Below are positions 18,095 through 26,793 of a stretch of DNA of 64,000 bases, one piece after another. The position numbers were made by a program, and so were the translations under genes. The notes beneath the pieces are model-generated. The model was not told where the DNA came from. It saw nothing but the letters and a program-made list of their open reading frames with translations, and did not search any database. Source of the DNA: an uncultured Cellvibrionales bacterium (GTDB lineage Bacteria > Pseudomonadota > Gammaproteobacteria > Pseudomonadales > Dasaniaceae); NCBI GenBank assembly GCA_913019905.1, contig CAJVZD010000004.1:62001-126000 (forward strand), read 5' to 3'. How positions within the stretch are numbered: position 1 is the stretch's first letter; each line of letters begins with the position of its first letter.

Positions 18095-18328
18095 ATGAAA
18101 GAACTTCGATATTACTGCAAGGAATGTCAATCTTTAGCGGGTATTACGATTCAGTACGCCCCTTGCCTTAGCACACGCGACCACCATAAAGAAAAATGGA
18201 ATAACGCTGTGCAAGGACCCATTTGCAATGGTTGCGGTGATTTTATGGAACTGCATTCGGCAAGTACTCAGGACTATGAAAAAGTGATGCATAACGTCGA
18301 TGGCAATTCGCAATCAGGTACTGCATAG
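18095..18328 (+). CDS. Small Cys-rich protein, possible zinc ribbon
   Basis: A 77-residue protein that I do not recognise. It has two CxxC pairs about 40 residues apart, YYCKECQSL near the N-terminus and ICNGCGDFME in the middle, which would suit a zinc ribbon; a further Cys lies between them. GGAG at 18084-18087 is seven bases before ATG 18095; a GTG three bases upstream would be the alternative. The next gene follows after only 48 bases on the same strand, so the two are likely co-transcribed. Possible roles include nucleic-acid or protein binding, but nothing in the sequence decides this. Confidence 0.6.
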   Translation: MKELRYYCKECQSLAGITIQYAPCLSTRDHHKEKWNNAVQGPICNGCGDFMELHSASTQDYEKVMHNVDGNSQSGTA

Positions 18329-18376
18329 CTCCGAAAAATGCTGTTGCCGGATATATATTCTCAGCGAGAATCCAAC

Positions 18377-18838
18377 ATGATGAGTACATCGTTTGACATG
18401 AATTCAAGGACCGGAAAAATGCGTTGGTTTGAGTTGCCTTTTGGGAGAATTCAACTCCTCCAACAAGATATTGCAGAGGTAATCATCAATGACGAAGTCG
18501 AGATAGATTTCACTATTTTAAGCCATCTACACGCGGCCTTGCTTGCAAATATAGAAGGTCGTTTTTCGCTATTGATAAACGCGGCGAACCGATTTAGCTA
18601 CAGCTTCGAAGCACAACAAACACTATTTTCACTGAAGGAAATAAATGCAGTTGCAGTTGTTGCCTATAACATAACCACCAAATACACATCTCAATCATTA
18701 GTTTCGTTTCGGCGTCGGGAAAAGCTAAATATAAAAATTTTCTCCGATCGAATTACGGCTCTATCATGGCTCATGTTAGAAAATAAACGAGCTAGGATTA
18801 AGCACCATACGAGTGACAGAAATAACGAACGCCAGTAA
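18377..18838 (+). CDS. STAS/SpoIIAA-like hypothetical protein
   Basis: A cytoplasmic protein of about 153 residues, with no signal peptide or membrane segment. The pattern of an N-terminal beta strand (MRWFELPFGRIQLLQQDIAE), a central GRFSLLINAANRFSYS strand-turn, a helix-strand VVAYNITTK and the C-terminal KIFSDRITALSWL strand-helix resembles SpoIIAA-like/STAS-fold domains, where the last motif usually reads like F.....A..WL. That is fold inference, not a firm family match. ATG 18377 follows a GCGAGA stretch; an ATG at 18338 without ribosome site would add 13 residues. It probably forms an operon with the Cys-rich gene. Confidence 0.55.
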   Translation: MMSTSFDMNSRTGKMRWFELPFGRIQLLQQDIAEVIINDEVEIDFTILSHLHAALLANIEGRFSLLINAANRFSYSFEAQQTLFSLKEINAVAVVAYNITTKYTSQSLVSFRRREKLNIKIFSDRITALSWLMLENKRARIKHHTSDRNNERQ

Positions 18839-18933
18839 AAGTCACTGCGGCCTTAACTCAACCGACATAATAGTTAAGCAAGATAAGCAAAGTTTTAAAT
18901 AGAATTTATGCGGTGTGTAACGTATAAAGAGAA

Positions 18934-19914
18934 TCAATTTTTTCGAATTTTTAGAGGGCTTACACCGTAATATTTCCGAAAGGCTCGCGTAAAGTTAGTA
19001 CCATGGGCATAACCAACGTCGAGAGCAATTTGCGTAATAGATAACCCCGTCCCCTTCAACAATTCAGTTGCCTTGATCATTCGCCGCTTCAGTATGTACG
19101 CTTGAACAGTGCTACCCAATAACTGCTGAAATCCATAACAGAGTTTCTCTTCACTTAACCCAATACTTTTTGCCAGGTCTGAAGTCGTGGGAGGAGAATA
19201 ATAATAGTTGTCGAGAATTTCTTTCGCGCCGTTTATCTGTGCTTGTTCATTTGGAAAAATCCGCCGGCGATATCGCTTCGAATAATAGGTATTCATTAAC
19301 TCTTGCAGAGAAAGCCACAACAATTCCGTCGCCTGAGCACGCACCAGTAAATGATGCAGTGGAGAATCTGCGCTGGCGCTGGCCAACTCTCTCGCAGCTC
19401 TGGACATGAGCGCTGTCATACCGAGTTTTCGATGAAAAATCGGAGTCTGCCCCTTAAGAAACTGATAGATAGGACGCGGTAGTCGATCCGACGTATCACC
19501 CAACAAACGTCTTAGCTCTTCAACGCTAAAGAGCATCATGACGCCCGAGTGCCCCTCACTCGCGTGAAGCTGCAATAATTCTTCTCCCTGGGGCGCAATA
19601 CAAACCCAAAAGCTCCCCCCTTCCAACGTAAACTCGTGATCCCCCAATTTGAAGAATGATTTTCCGCTTAAACGATAATACAGTGCAAACTCTTGTCGCC
19701 CCATAACGATACGCTCGAGCCATGTCTGTCGATTCGTTACTTCGTTCGATACACACCAAAAATCATCCGAGCTGTGTAATAACAGGGGCTTGACGCTACA
19801 GTGTTGCTCGCGAGTTACTCGGCCAAAACCTTGTCCTAGCCTAAAAACATTTTCCGGTTCATTTTGAAAAACATCACTTTCCGACGGTGTGTTTTCCACC
19901 AAAGATCTAATCAT
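18934..19914 (-). CDS. AraC family transcriptional regulator
   Basis: A 326-residue regulator. The C-terminal 100 residues form the double helix-turn-helix of AraC/XylS proteins: SDLAKSIGLSEEKLCYGFQQ and ITQIALDVGYAHGTNFTRAF, ending in YGVSPLKIRKN. The N-terminal 220 residues are a sensor region of uncertain type (ALYYRLSGKSFFKLGDHEFT resembles a cupin-like strand pattern). The target is unknown. Its upstream region faces the 3' end of puuD, not a divergent promoter, so a link to the purine operon is not supported by arrangement. Confidence 0.9.
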   Translation of the reverse strand: MIRSLVENTPSESDVFQNEPENVFRLGQGFGRVTREQHCSVKPLLLHSSDDFWCVSNEVTNRQTWLERIVMGRQEFALYYRLSGKSFFKLGDHEFTLEGGSFWVCIAPQGEELLQLHASEGHSGVMMLFSVEELRRLLGDTSDRLPRPIYQFLKGQTPIFHRKLGMTALMSRAARELASASADSPLHHLLVRAQATELLWLSLQELMNTYYSKRYRRRIFPNEQAQINGAKEILDNYYYSPPTTSDLAKSIGLSEEKLCYGFQQLLGSTVQAYILKRRMIKATELLKGTGLSITQIALDVGYAHGTNFTRAFRKYYGVSPLKIRKN

Positions 19915-20207
19915 CGTGAAGCCTTACTCCCAACAATCTACGTACCTTGGGCATTGTTAAGTATTGTTCGCCAAGGCGGAAAAGAGAGTTTCCTTACCGA
20001 TATTGATTAATCTCCATATAATCAGTGCTGGAATCTATTATAGATTGAATTGAATAATCCTCAAGAGCTGCGGCAGGATTCTACATTGCAAGCGTTGACG
20101 GCGCTCCACCCCACGAAGATGTCAGGACTGCGTGCGCATAATTAATGCAACAAACAGCAGTCCAATCATCCTACCCAATAGTTCTCTTTCGTTGCGCCGA
20201 CTCAATT

Positions 20208-21413
20208 TCACTCTTTGAGCGGCGCGCCAGTCGCAATCCATTGGGCAACAATCATTCGCTCTTCCGTGGTCATTTTTGTTTTGTTCAAAAATGGCATATC
20301 TTTGGTATCAATAGTCCTTGCTTGTATTCTTGGCGCCCATTTTTTCATATCGCCAGGACTGTCGAATACGACGCCCGCTGGAGCCACCGTAAACACGGCG
20401 TCAGTGGGCTGTGCTGAGTGACAACTTGCACAGCGTTCCTTAATAATCGACTGCGCACGCTTTGCAACTACTGATTCCTGTCCAACGGTAACAGGCTCTA
20501 CTTTCACCGGCTTGGGAGCTATGATGGCCGCAAGAATGACTACCGCAACAACCGCCGCCACCAGAATCGACGGTTTGTGAATTTTCTTATGTTCGAGAAT
20601 AAAATATTGGCGAGCCAAGGCAGTGATTGCCGTAATGACCAACAATATCACCCAGTTAAATTGATGCGCATATGTCATTGGGTAATGGTTGCTAATCATT
20701 ATGAACAACAATGGCAGTGTTAGGTAGGTATTATGCGTCGAATGTAATTTCGCTTTCGCGCCCCATTTAGGATCGGGTGCCTCTCCTTTTTCAATAGCGG
20801 CGATCAGAGCACGCTGCGAAGGCATGATCACACGAAAAACATTGCCGGCCATCAACGTGCCGATAATCGCACCAAAATGAATATATGCACCCCTGCCACT
20901 AAAAAGGTGTGCAAGTGAATAGCTGATCCCGACCGCCGCGACAATGAGTATGGCTGCTATCGCATAACCATTTTTTCCCAGTGGACTAGAGCAAAGTAAT
21001 TCATATAACACCCAGCTACCGACAAGAAAACCGATGCCAATTGAAACGGCTTGCAGTTGCGTTAAATCTGCTATTTCTTTGTCTATCAGGTAAGAGTCAG
21101 CGCCCAGATAATAAATTATCGCCAATAAAATAATACCCGTAAGCCACGTGCTATAAGCTTCCCACTTAAACCAATGCAGGGTTTCTGGCATTTGTTCCGG
21201 TGAAAGTTGATACTTGGCCACCTCGTAGATTCCACCACCGTGAATGGCCCACAAGTCGCCCTTAATACCTTTGTCTGTTTTCCATTGCGGCGGATTTTGC
21301 AGGTTGTTATCGAGCCAGACAAAATAAAAAGAGGCACCGATCCACGCTACACCAGTAATGACATGTAGCCATCGGAAGATCAGACTAAACCAGTCAATTA
21401 TGTAACTTTCCAT
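20208..21413 (-). CDS. puuD: Urate oxidase PuuD, membrane-bound with cytochrome c domain
   Basis: A 401-residue inner-membrane protein converting urate to 5-hydroxyisourate. About eight to nine membrane segments fill residues 1-310 (FRWLHVITGVAWIGASFYFV first), the DUF989 region of PuuD, followed by a periplasmic monohaem cytochrome c domain with CASCH at 328-332 and a likely distal Met in MPFLNKTKM. In PuuD proteins the cytochrome domain is thought to pass electrons from urate oxidation to the respiratory chain, unlike soluble uricases that make H2O2. It is the last gene of the ten-gene purine operon, 58 bases after guaD. No soluble uricase or HpxO was found in the window, so PuuD fills this step. 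Confidence 0.93.
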   Translation of the reverse strand: MESYIIDWFSLIFRWLHVITGVAWIGASFYFVWLDNNLQNPPQWKTDKGIKGDLWAIHGGGIYEVAKYQLSPEQMPETLHWFKWEAYSTWLTGIILLAIIYYLGADSYLIDKEIADLTQLQAVSIGIGFLVGSWVLYELLCSSPLGKNGYAIAAILIVAAVGISYSLAHLFSGRGAYIHFGAIIGTLMAGNVFRVIMPSQRALIAAIEKGEAPDPKWGAKAKLHSTHNTYLTLPLLFIMISNHYPMTYAHQFNWVILLVITAITALARQYFILEHKKIHKPSILVAAVVAVVILAAIIAPKPVKVEPVTVGQESVVAKRAQSIIKERCASCHSAQPTDAVFTVAPAGVVFDSPGDMKKWAPRIQARTIDTKDMPFLNKTKMTTEERMIVAQWIATGAPLKE

Positions 21414-21471
21414 ACGAATAACCTATGTTCTGAGTTATGTTATTTAGTCGAAATACTGCGGCTGTAAGTTC

Positions 21472-22770
21472 TTAGTCTCGCTGATGGACAAGTTCACCCG
21501 CCGACCATGTTTGCTTTATAGCTCTATCGTCACCTAACATGCTGAACACAAAGAGCTCTTCAAACAGATCTGTACATTTACTCATGCGGAAATCCATTAA
21601 CGGTGTGCAAGATTTGTCTAACACTAGAAAATCTGCTTCTTTTCCTACCGAGAAATTGCCAATAACATCACTCATATCCAAGGTTTTCGCGCCCCCTAAA
21701 GTAGCAAGATAAAAGCCCTTAAAGGGAGACAGTTGTTCGCCCCTCAGCTGTAATACTTTGTAGGCCTCATTTAATGTCTGTAAAATAGAAAAACTGCTAC
21801 CACCGCCAACATCTGTTCCCATTCCAACATTTAGATTGTGTTTGACCGCACGGTTTAGTTGAAACAAGCCACTACCAAGAAACAAATTCGATGTAGGGCA
21901 AAAAGCAATACCCGTTTGAGTTTCTTCCATTCGCTGCCATTCCTCATCGGTAAGGTGGATACAATGTGCCAGCACGCTACGACGTCCCAACAATCCGGCA
22001 TGGTCATAGGTATCCAAATAATTGGCTCGCTCGGGAAATAGCTCTTTAACCCATTTGACTTCATCAACATTTTCCGACATATGGGTATGCATATAGACAC
22101 CAGGGTATTCCTGCATTAACTGCCCTGCTTTCTGCAATTGTTGTTCCGTCGATGTCGGAGAGAAACGTGGCGTAACGGCATAGCGTAGTCGTCCTCTATT
22201 GTGCCATTTCTCGATTAACGCTTTACTGTCATCATAGGAAGATTGAGCCGTGTCGATGAGATCATCCGGCGCATTTCGGTCCATCATTACTTTGCCTGCC
22301 ACCATGCGCAGATTACGTTTTTCACAAGCCTTAAAAAAAGCTTCAACAGACTCTTTATGGACCGTACCAAATACCAACGCAGTCGTTGTTCCTGCGCGAA
22401 GCAATTCGTCTAGAAATCGCTCGGCTATATCACGGGCATAATCTTCATCATGGAATTTCGCCTCACAGGGAAACGTATATTTTTCTAACCACTCTAGTAA
22501 TTGCTCGCCATAGGCTGCGATAACTTCCGTTTGGGGATAATGAATGTGGGTATCGACAAAACCCGGGATAATAAGCGCATTACCATGTTCAGTAAGATCA
22601 ACATCCGTACCCAAACTGGGTAATAGATCTTCAGCCAGCCCAATGGACTTTATTTTTCCATCGTCGATGACCATGATGCCATCCGGGTAATATTCATAGG
22701 CCTGATCGAGTGCAACTGTGTCGGGGTCAGCGATAAAGTGAAGTATGCTCGCTCGGTGTGCAATGGGCAT
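21472..22770 (-). CDS. guaD: Guanine deaminase
   Basis: A 432-residue zinc amidohydrolase converting guanine to xanthine and ammonia. Metal-binding residues are visible: His75 and His77 in PGFVDTHIHYPQ, a third His in MHTHMSEN, a fourth in VLAHCIHLT and the Asp in GMGTDVGGGSS. The sequence PTSNLFLGSGLF and the HIHYPQ motif are typical of guanine deaminase rather than other cytosolic deaminases, and the length matches (E. coli GuaD is about 440). In the operon it lies between allA (158-base gap, possibly with an internal promoter) and puuD, and supplies xanthine to XdhABC. Confidence 0.94.
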   Translation of the reverse strand: MPIAHRASILHFIADPDTVALDQAYEYYPDGIMVIDDGKIKSIGLAEDLLPSLGTDVDLTEHGNALIIPGFVDTHIHYPQTEVIAAYGEQLLEWLEKYTFPCEAKFHDEDYARDIAERFLDELLRAGTTTALVFGTVHKESVEAFFKACEKRNLRMVAGKVMMDRNAPDDLIDTAQSSYDDSKALIEKWHNRGRLRYAVTPRFSPTSTEQQLQKAGQLMQEYPGVYMHTHMSENVDEVKWVKELFPERANYLDTYDHAGLLGRRSVLAHCIHLTDEEWQRMEETQTGIAFCPTSNLFLGSGLFQLNRAVKHNLNVGMGTDVGGGSSFSILQTLNEAYKVLQLRGEQLSPFKGFYLATLGGAKTLDMSDVIGNFSVGKEADFLVLDKSCTPLMDFRMSKCTDLFEELFVFSMLGDDRAIKQTWSAGELVHQRD

Positions 22771-22928
22771 TAGTGGTTCCTAATATTGATCTTTCTGTTG
22801 TTTGTTGATGTTTACGGTCTTGTCGGCTGGTCTTGTTCTATGCTTGTTTCTTCCTGTCGTTCCTAGTGTCGTTTTTCATGTTGCCACTTAGCGCTACAGC
22901 TTACTCATTCCAACCGTGAACATATGAA

Positions 22929-23432
22929 TTACCGGATTATAACGAGACTACTGTTGTCAGGTATTTGTACTTCATCGCAATTGTCTCCGAGGCCTCCTCG
23001 ATCGATAACGACAAAATTATTCGCTTCATTCAAGCAAAGACTGTAATGATGCCACGTACCTTTATGATAATTTACGCCTTGATTCGCTTGGGCCAAAAAA
23101 GCTTGCAGACGATTGATATCAAACTCTCCCGCTTCACCGACCACGACTACATAGGGGTTATTGTCCATGTTAATAAAAGCCTGACTACCCATCGGGTGAC
23201 GCTCCATCACCTTTACTGAAAAAGGTAAGGTCACCGGCTTGCTGTTGAAAATACTAACGATCGGATAACCGTCACCCTCACTGACATCCACTTTGGCTAA
23301 CGCGTGGTGCCTGTTCGTCATGCCATAATTTATTGGAATAATTTCGTTCTTGTCATTCACTTCAATGACATCACCATAGGGAGCGAAGGCTTCTGGAGTT
23401 AAGCTTTTTAACGTTAGCGTTATGTCGGTCAT
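22929..23432 (-). CDS. allA: Ureidoglycolate lyase
   Basis: A 167-residue cupin-fold enzyme that splits ureidoglycolate into glyoxylate and urea, the last step of the pathway encoded here. Family features include EAFAPYGDVIEV near the N-terminus, MERHPMGSQAFINM, and YHKGTWHHYSLCL with the conserved histidines. Length matches AllA (about 160-170). It is 52 bases downstream of uraH on the same strand. Because the pathway uses allantoicase, its product ureidoglycolate is the expected substrate. No urease or glyoxylate carboligase genes are in the window, so urea and glyoxylate are handled elsewhere. Confidence 0.93.
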   Translation of the reverse strand: MTDITLTLKSLTPEAFAPYGDVIEVNDKNEIIPINYGMTNRHHALAKVDVSEGDGYPIVSIFNSKPVTLPFSVKVMERHPMGSQAFINMDNNPYVVVVGEAGEFDINRLQAFLAQANQGVNYHKGTWHHYSLCLNEANNFVVIDRGGLGDNCDEVQIPDNSSLVIIR

Positions 23433-23484
23433 TACTCATTTCTCGTGATAGTCTGTTTGGCTGCTAGTGCTGCTATCCGTGGTT

Positions 23485-23826
23485 TTAACTTCCTCGATAG
23501 GTTGAATGGCCGTATGGGGCGAGTAGTAAGGGAATATGGTAATGCTGACCGTCACCGGCTATTGCGAAAACAACATCTGCCCAGGGATAGAAAACAGGAT
23601 CACCAACACTTGAAAAGTAGCTGGCGGTATCAAAACGCATCTGATAGGTACCGGCGGCGAGTATGACATCGTTAGCACAAAGGTCGGGGATACGACCATC
23701 ATCGTTAGTTTTTCCAGCGCCAATCTCGGTCCATAGATGATCGTCTAACCGGGAAAGGCAAATAGCCACGCCACGGGCCGGCGCGCCGCGCGAGACATCT
23801 AGAATATGGGTAGTAATTTGACTCAT
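23485..23826 (-). CDS. uraH: 5-hydroxyisourate hydrolase (transthyretin-like)
   Basis: A 113-residue transthyretin-related protein hydrolysing 5-hydroxyisourate, the product of PuuD, to OHCU. The N-terminal ITTHILDVSRGAPA with its catalytic His, an Arg in the CLSRL strand, and the C-terminal YHIPLLLAPYGHSTYRGS signature are diagnostic of HiuH. No signal peptide is seen, so it is cytoplasmic. Its ATG overlaps the uraD stop codon (ATGA at 23823-23826), indicating translational coupling with the next enzyme. Confidence 0.96.
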   Translation of the reverse strand: MSQITTHILDVSRGAPARGVAICLSRLDDHLWTEIGAGKTNDDGRIPDLCANDVILAAGTYQMRFDTASYFSSVGDPVFYPWADVVFAIAGDGQHYHIPLLLAPYGHSTYRGS

Positions 23827-24323
23827 AATAATTTTCCTATACGGATTTGGAATATTTTCCGTTGCTCTTCACAAGCATTGCGCAATTCACTTTCTCGATC
23901 ATTCGGTAGTCTTGCTTGTAACAGGTCCGACATTTCTATTGCACTTTTTCCGGTAGCGCAGACAATAAAGATAAAGCCAAATTTTTCTTCGTAGTCACTA
24001 TTACCTTGCGCTAAGGTTTGCAGCACAGTGTCCGTGGCAACATTCACATTGGCTTGTTCTCCGGCGGCCAACTCTTTGGTATTGGCGTATTTATCTTTTA
24101 AAGAACTTACGTCGCCAATTTTTGGGTGTCCATCGAAGGCTTGCAAATAGTCCTTTTCCTGCAGGTCCTGCCAGATAACATTAGCGGCGTTACGCAATTG
24201 CCTCTCATTCGCGTAGGGGCGTCCGGCTGTCATGCGATCTATCCAGAGTTCGCTAGTACAGCATTGCCGAAAACTATGTGCCGACTCGGTACGGGTCGTT
24301 GTATTCAGTCTTTCAAGGCTCAT
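23823..24323 (-). CDS. uraD: OHCU decarboxylase
   Basis: A 166-residue enzyme converting 2-oxo-4-hydroxy-4-carboxy-5-ureidoimidazoline to S-allantoin with loss of CO2. The catalytic motif FDGHPKIGD (His) is clear, with the further family segments EKFGFIFIVCATGKS and RLPNDRESELRNA. ATG 24323 is chosen because it overlaps the alc stop (ATGA at 24320-24323), matching the tight coupling elsewhere in this operon; a frame extending to 24341 adds six residues. It lies directly upstream of uraH, whose product makes its substrate. Confidence 0.95.
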   Translation of the reverse strand: MSLERLNTTTRTESAHSFRQCCTSELWIDRMTAGRPYANERQLRNAANVIWQDLQEKDYLQAFDGHPKIGDVSSLKDKYANTKELAAGEQANVNVATDTVLQTLAQGNSDYEEKFGFIFIVCATGKSAIEMSDLLQARLPNDRESELRNACEEQRKIFQIRIGKLL

Positions 24324-25360
24324 TTTTCTAATTCTTCCCAATCTGGAAACCCAAAGATACGTAAACGGCTTATGCCGCCATCGGGGAAAATATTCAATCT
24401 GACATGTGTAAATTTGGCATTTTCTGCCGCGTCGATTTGCTCAATAAATAAATGTTCGCGGTCGGGATAAAGAGGTGTATCGCCTATAATGGTCTGCCAG
24501 TCAACATCCGCAGCGCCAATGTCATCGCGTTTCGTGTGGGTCGCTTCCAGCCGCATATGATCGGGGTAATTGCCTTTAAAATGCGCGGTGTCGATCAAAA
24601 TCTTGCGAATGGTGCCGGTCAGACCCAGCTTAACAATCGCCCAGTCATTATCTGCATCACGACGACGTTTGGTTTCCCAGCCGTCACCCATATTCACACC
24701 GCGGCCCGGCATGACGAGATTACTCGGGGAACTGTAAAACATATCGCTAGCGGCAATACCACGACCGCCATTCATGACCGAGGCCAAATCAACGAGTTCA
24801 CCCTCGATAAAGTTGTCCCTAACAATCTGCCCTTCTCCATACACGCGAAAACGTGATATGCCCCCATCTGGATACATTTTTAAACGTAGGTGGGTCCAAA
24901 CTTGATCACTGATACATTCAAACAGATTTTGGCTATGGGCCTGCGTCGCCGACTTGCTAAGAATTTCTGTCCACACCGTAACACCATCGATTTCGCCTGT
25001 TACATTAGCCGCTTCGACAGCAACAAACTCCGGCGCATTGCCGCGAAAGTGATTAGTATCCACATCAAAGCCACGAACAATTCCGGGAATGCCCAAACGT
25101 AATATGCACCAATCAAAATCTTCTGCGCTGGCGCTGCGCTGCCGACGGCCAAAACTACGTCGTGACTCCCAGCCATCCATCCACTGGCCGGTAGCGACAA
25201 AATGGCCCTCTTTAAAAATCCCGCGCCCGGGCTTCACCAGGTTGTCACATTCTGCAAACCATTCGTCGCTACAGGCGATGGCACGACCACCCACTCGTTC
25301 GCTGAGTAAATCGATATAGCGTGAAGAATATCTATCGTCAGTTTTTTCTTCGGTATTCAT
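24320..25360 (-). CDS. alc: Allantoicase
   Basis: A 346-residue cytoplasmic enzyme hydrolysing allantoate to S-ureidoglycolate and urea. It consists of two tandem jelly-roll allantoicase repeats, seen from the paired motifs GDGWET/MDGWESRR, DFDWCILRLGIPG and DNDWAIVKLGLTG, FDVDTNHFRGNAPE and ILIDTAHFKGNYPD, and two HVRLNIFPDGGISRLRI / HLRLKMYPDGGISRFRV segments. Length matches the family (about 340). It starts 33 bases after allB and its stop overlaps the uraD start. Using allantoicase rather than allantoate amidohydrolase means that nitrogen leaves as urea. Confidence 0.96.
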   Translation of the reverse strand: MNTEEKTDDRYSSRYIDLLSERVGGRAIACSDEWFAECDNLVKPGRGIFKEGHFVATGQWMDGWESRRSFGRRQRSASAEDFDWCILRLGIPGIVRGFDVDTNHFRGNAPEFVAVEAANVTGEIDGVTVWTEILSKSATQAHSQNLFECISDQVWTHLRLKMYPDGGISRFRVYGEGQIVRDNFIEGELVDLASVMNGGRGIAASDMFYSSPSNLVMPGRGVNMGDGWETKRRRDADNDWAIVKLGLTGTIRKILIDTAHFKGNYPDHMRLEATHTKRDDIGAADVDWQTIIGDTPLYPDREHLFIEQIDAAENAKFTHVRLNIFPDGGISRLRIFGFPDWEELEK

Positions 25361-25392
25361 TCGGTGTTCCAGTGGCTTAATAAGAGAATAAG

Positions 25393-26793
25393 TTATGATT
25401 CAGATTGGCTAACGAGCCTGTTGTTTGACAGCAGTGCTTCGCCGACTGGCGCACCGAGTAACTCGCCGGCGCGATAAACCAATTGCCCTCGGACATAGGT
25501 TCGCTCAGTAAGCCCGCTAACAACACGACCTTCATAAGGGGTGATTTTGTGGCGGTACTTGATCATGTCTGCCGTGATGGTATAGCTGGCACAATCGTCA
25601 AATACAACCAGGTCGGCATCGTAGCCAGCCGCTATTTTTCCTTTTCGTTCCCCAAGGCCGGCAAACATCGCCGGCCTTGTTGCCATCCAATCAACGACTT
25701 GTGGCAAACTGTAGCCACGCTGTACGGCCTCTGTCCATATTAGGGATAAGCCAAATTGCAGGGAGGAAATTCCTCCCCAGGCGTTTTCGATATCGCCGCT
25801 ATCAATGTGCTTCAGCTGCGGCGTGCACGGAGAATGATCGGATACGATAAAGTCAATAGTTCCGTCTGCCAGACCTTGCCATAATAGCTGCCGGTTTGCG
25901 TCTTCTCGAATTGGTGGGCAGCATTTAAACAGTGTTTTCCCATCGGGAATGGATTCTGAAAATAGGGTTAAATAATGCGGACAGGTTTCGGCCGATAGCT
26001 GCAGCCCCTGCTGTTGTGCCTTATGAATGGCCGCGATAGCTTCAGCAGAGGAGAGATGAACGATATGAATTTTTCCCTGCGCTCCTTCGGATTTTGCCTC
26101 CGTCGCGAGTGCAATCATCATGTCGACTGCATCGTTCTCCCAGCTTTTCGGCCGAGATGCCAAAAAACTCTGGTAACGGTCTCCAATCGCAGGCGGTTCG
26201 CTTCCCGGAGGTTCCAATTCAGCATGAATCAAATAGGGGACATTGTATTTTGCTAAAATGCGTATTGCCTGACTTAGCTGCTCCGCATTGACTTCGGGGA
26301 ACTCCTCGATACCTGAATCAATCGTAAAGGACTTTACCCCCAAAACGCCAGCCTTGATCAATTCGTCCAAGTCAGTGAGACTCTCGGGAATAACTCCGCC
26401 CCAAAACCCACAGTCAATCCACAACTTCCCCTCAAGTGAATTCAACTTTTCGCGCAGTGCATTTGCCGTTGTCGTTACCGGGCTGCAGTTGAGTGGCATG
26501 TCAACGACAGTCGTAATACCGCCTGCTGCTGCTGACTGAGTAGCAGTGTTAAAGCCCTCCCATTCCGTTCGACCCGGTTCATTGATATGCACGTGAGTAT
26601 CGACGAGGCCGGGCAAAACAACTTTATCGCCGAGATCTTCGATTTCAATAAAACGTCGCCTTGTTTCGAGCACTGTATCAACTGGCAAAATTTCAGCGAT
26701 CTTACCGTCCTCAATTAGGATCAAGGCAGGCCGTATGGCACCATCAATGATGACGCGATTACTCTTTAGACCGAAGCTACTGGATTCATTCAT
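25393..26793 (-). CDS. allB: Allantoinase
   Basis: A 466-residue binuclear metal amidohydrolase opening the hydantoin ring of allantoin to allantoate. His67 and His69 lie in PGLVDTHVHINEPG; the carbamylated lysine is in GVKSFTIDSG, further His ligands in LIHAELE and IVHLSS, and the Asp in FIVSDHSPCT. The HVHINEPGR and SDHSPC motifs point to allantoinase within the hydantoinase/dihydropyrimidinase group, and the pathway context agrees. Its start codon overlaps the xdhC stop by four bases (ATGA at 26790-26793). Confidence 0.95.
   Translation of the reverse strand: MNESSSFGLKSNRVIIDGAIRPALILIEDGKIAEILPVDTVLETRRRFIEIEDLGDKVVLPGLVDTHVHINEPGRTEWEGFNTATQSAAAGGITTVVDMPLNCSPVTTTANALREKLNSLEGKLWIDCGFWGGVIPESLTDLDELIKAGVLGVKSFTIDSGIEEFPEVNAEQLSQAIRILAKYNVPYLIHAELEPPGSEPPAIGDRYQSFLASRPKSWENDAVDMMIALATEAKSEGAQGKIHIVHLSSAEAIAAIHKAQQQGLQLSAETCPHYLTLFSESIPDGKTLFKCCPPIREDANRQLLWQGLADGTIDFIVSDHSPCTPQLKHIDSGDIENAWGGISSLQFGLSLIWTEAVQRGYSLPQVVDWMATRPAMFAGLGERKGKIAAGYDADLVVFDDCASYTITADMIKYRHKITPYEGRVVSGLTERTYVRGQLVYRAGELLGAPVGEALLSNNRLVSQSES

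Noticed and set aside
18934-19914. AraC gene as regulator of the purine operon
   Set aside because: It lies downstream of puuD, not divergent to an operon promoter, and the RutR-like boxes offer a better candidate.
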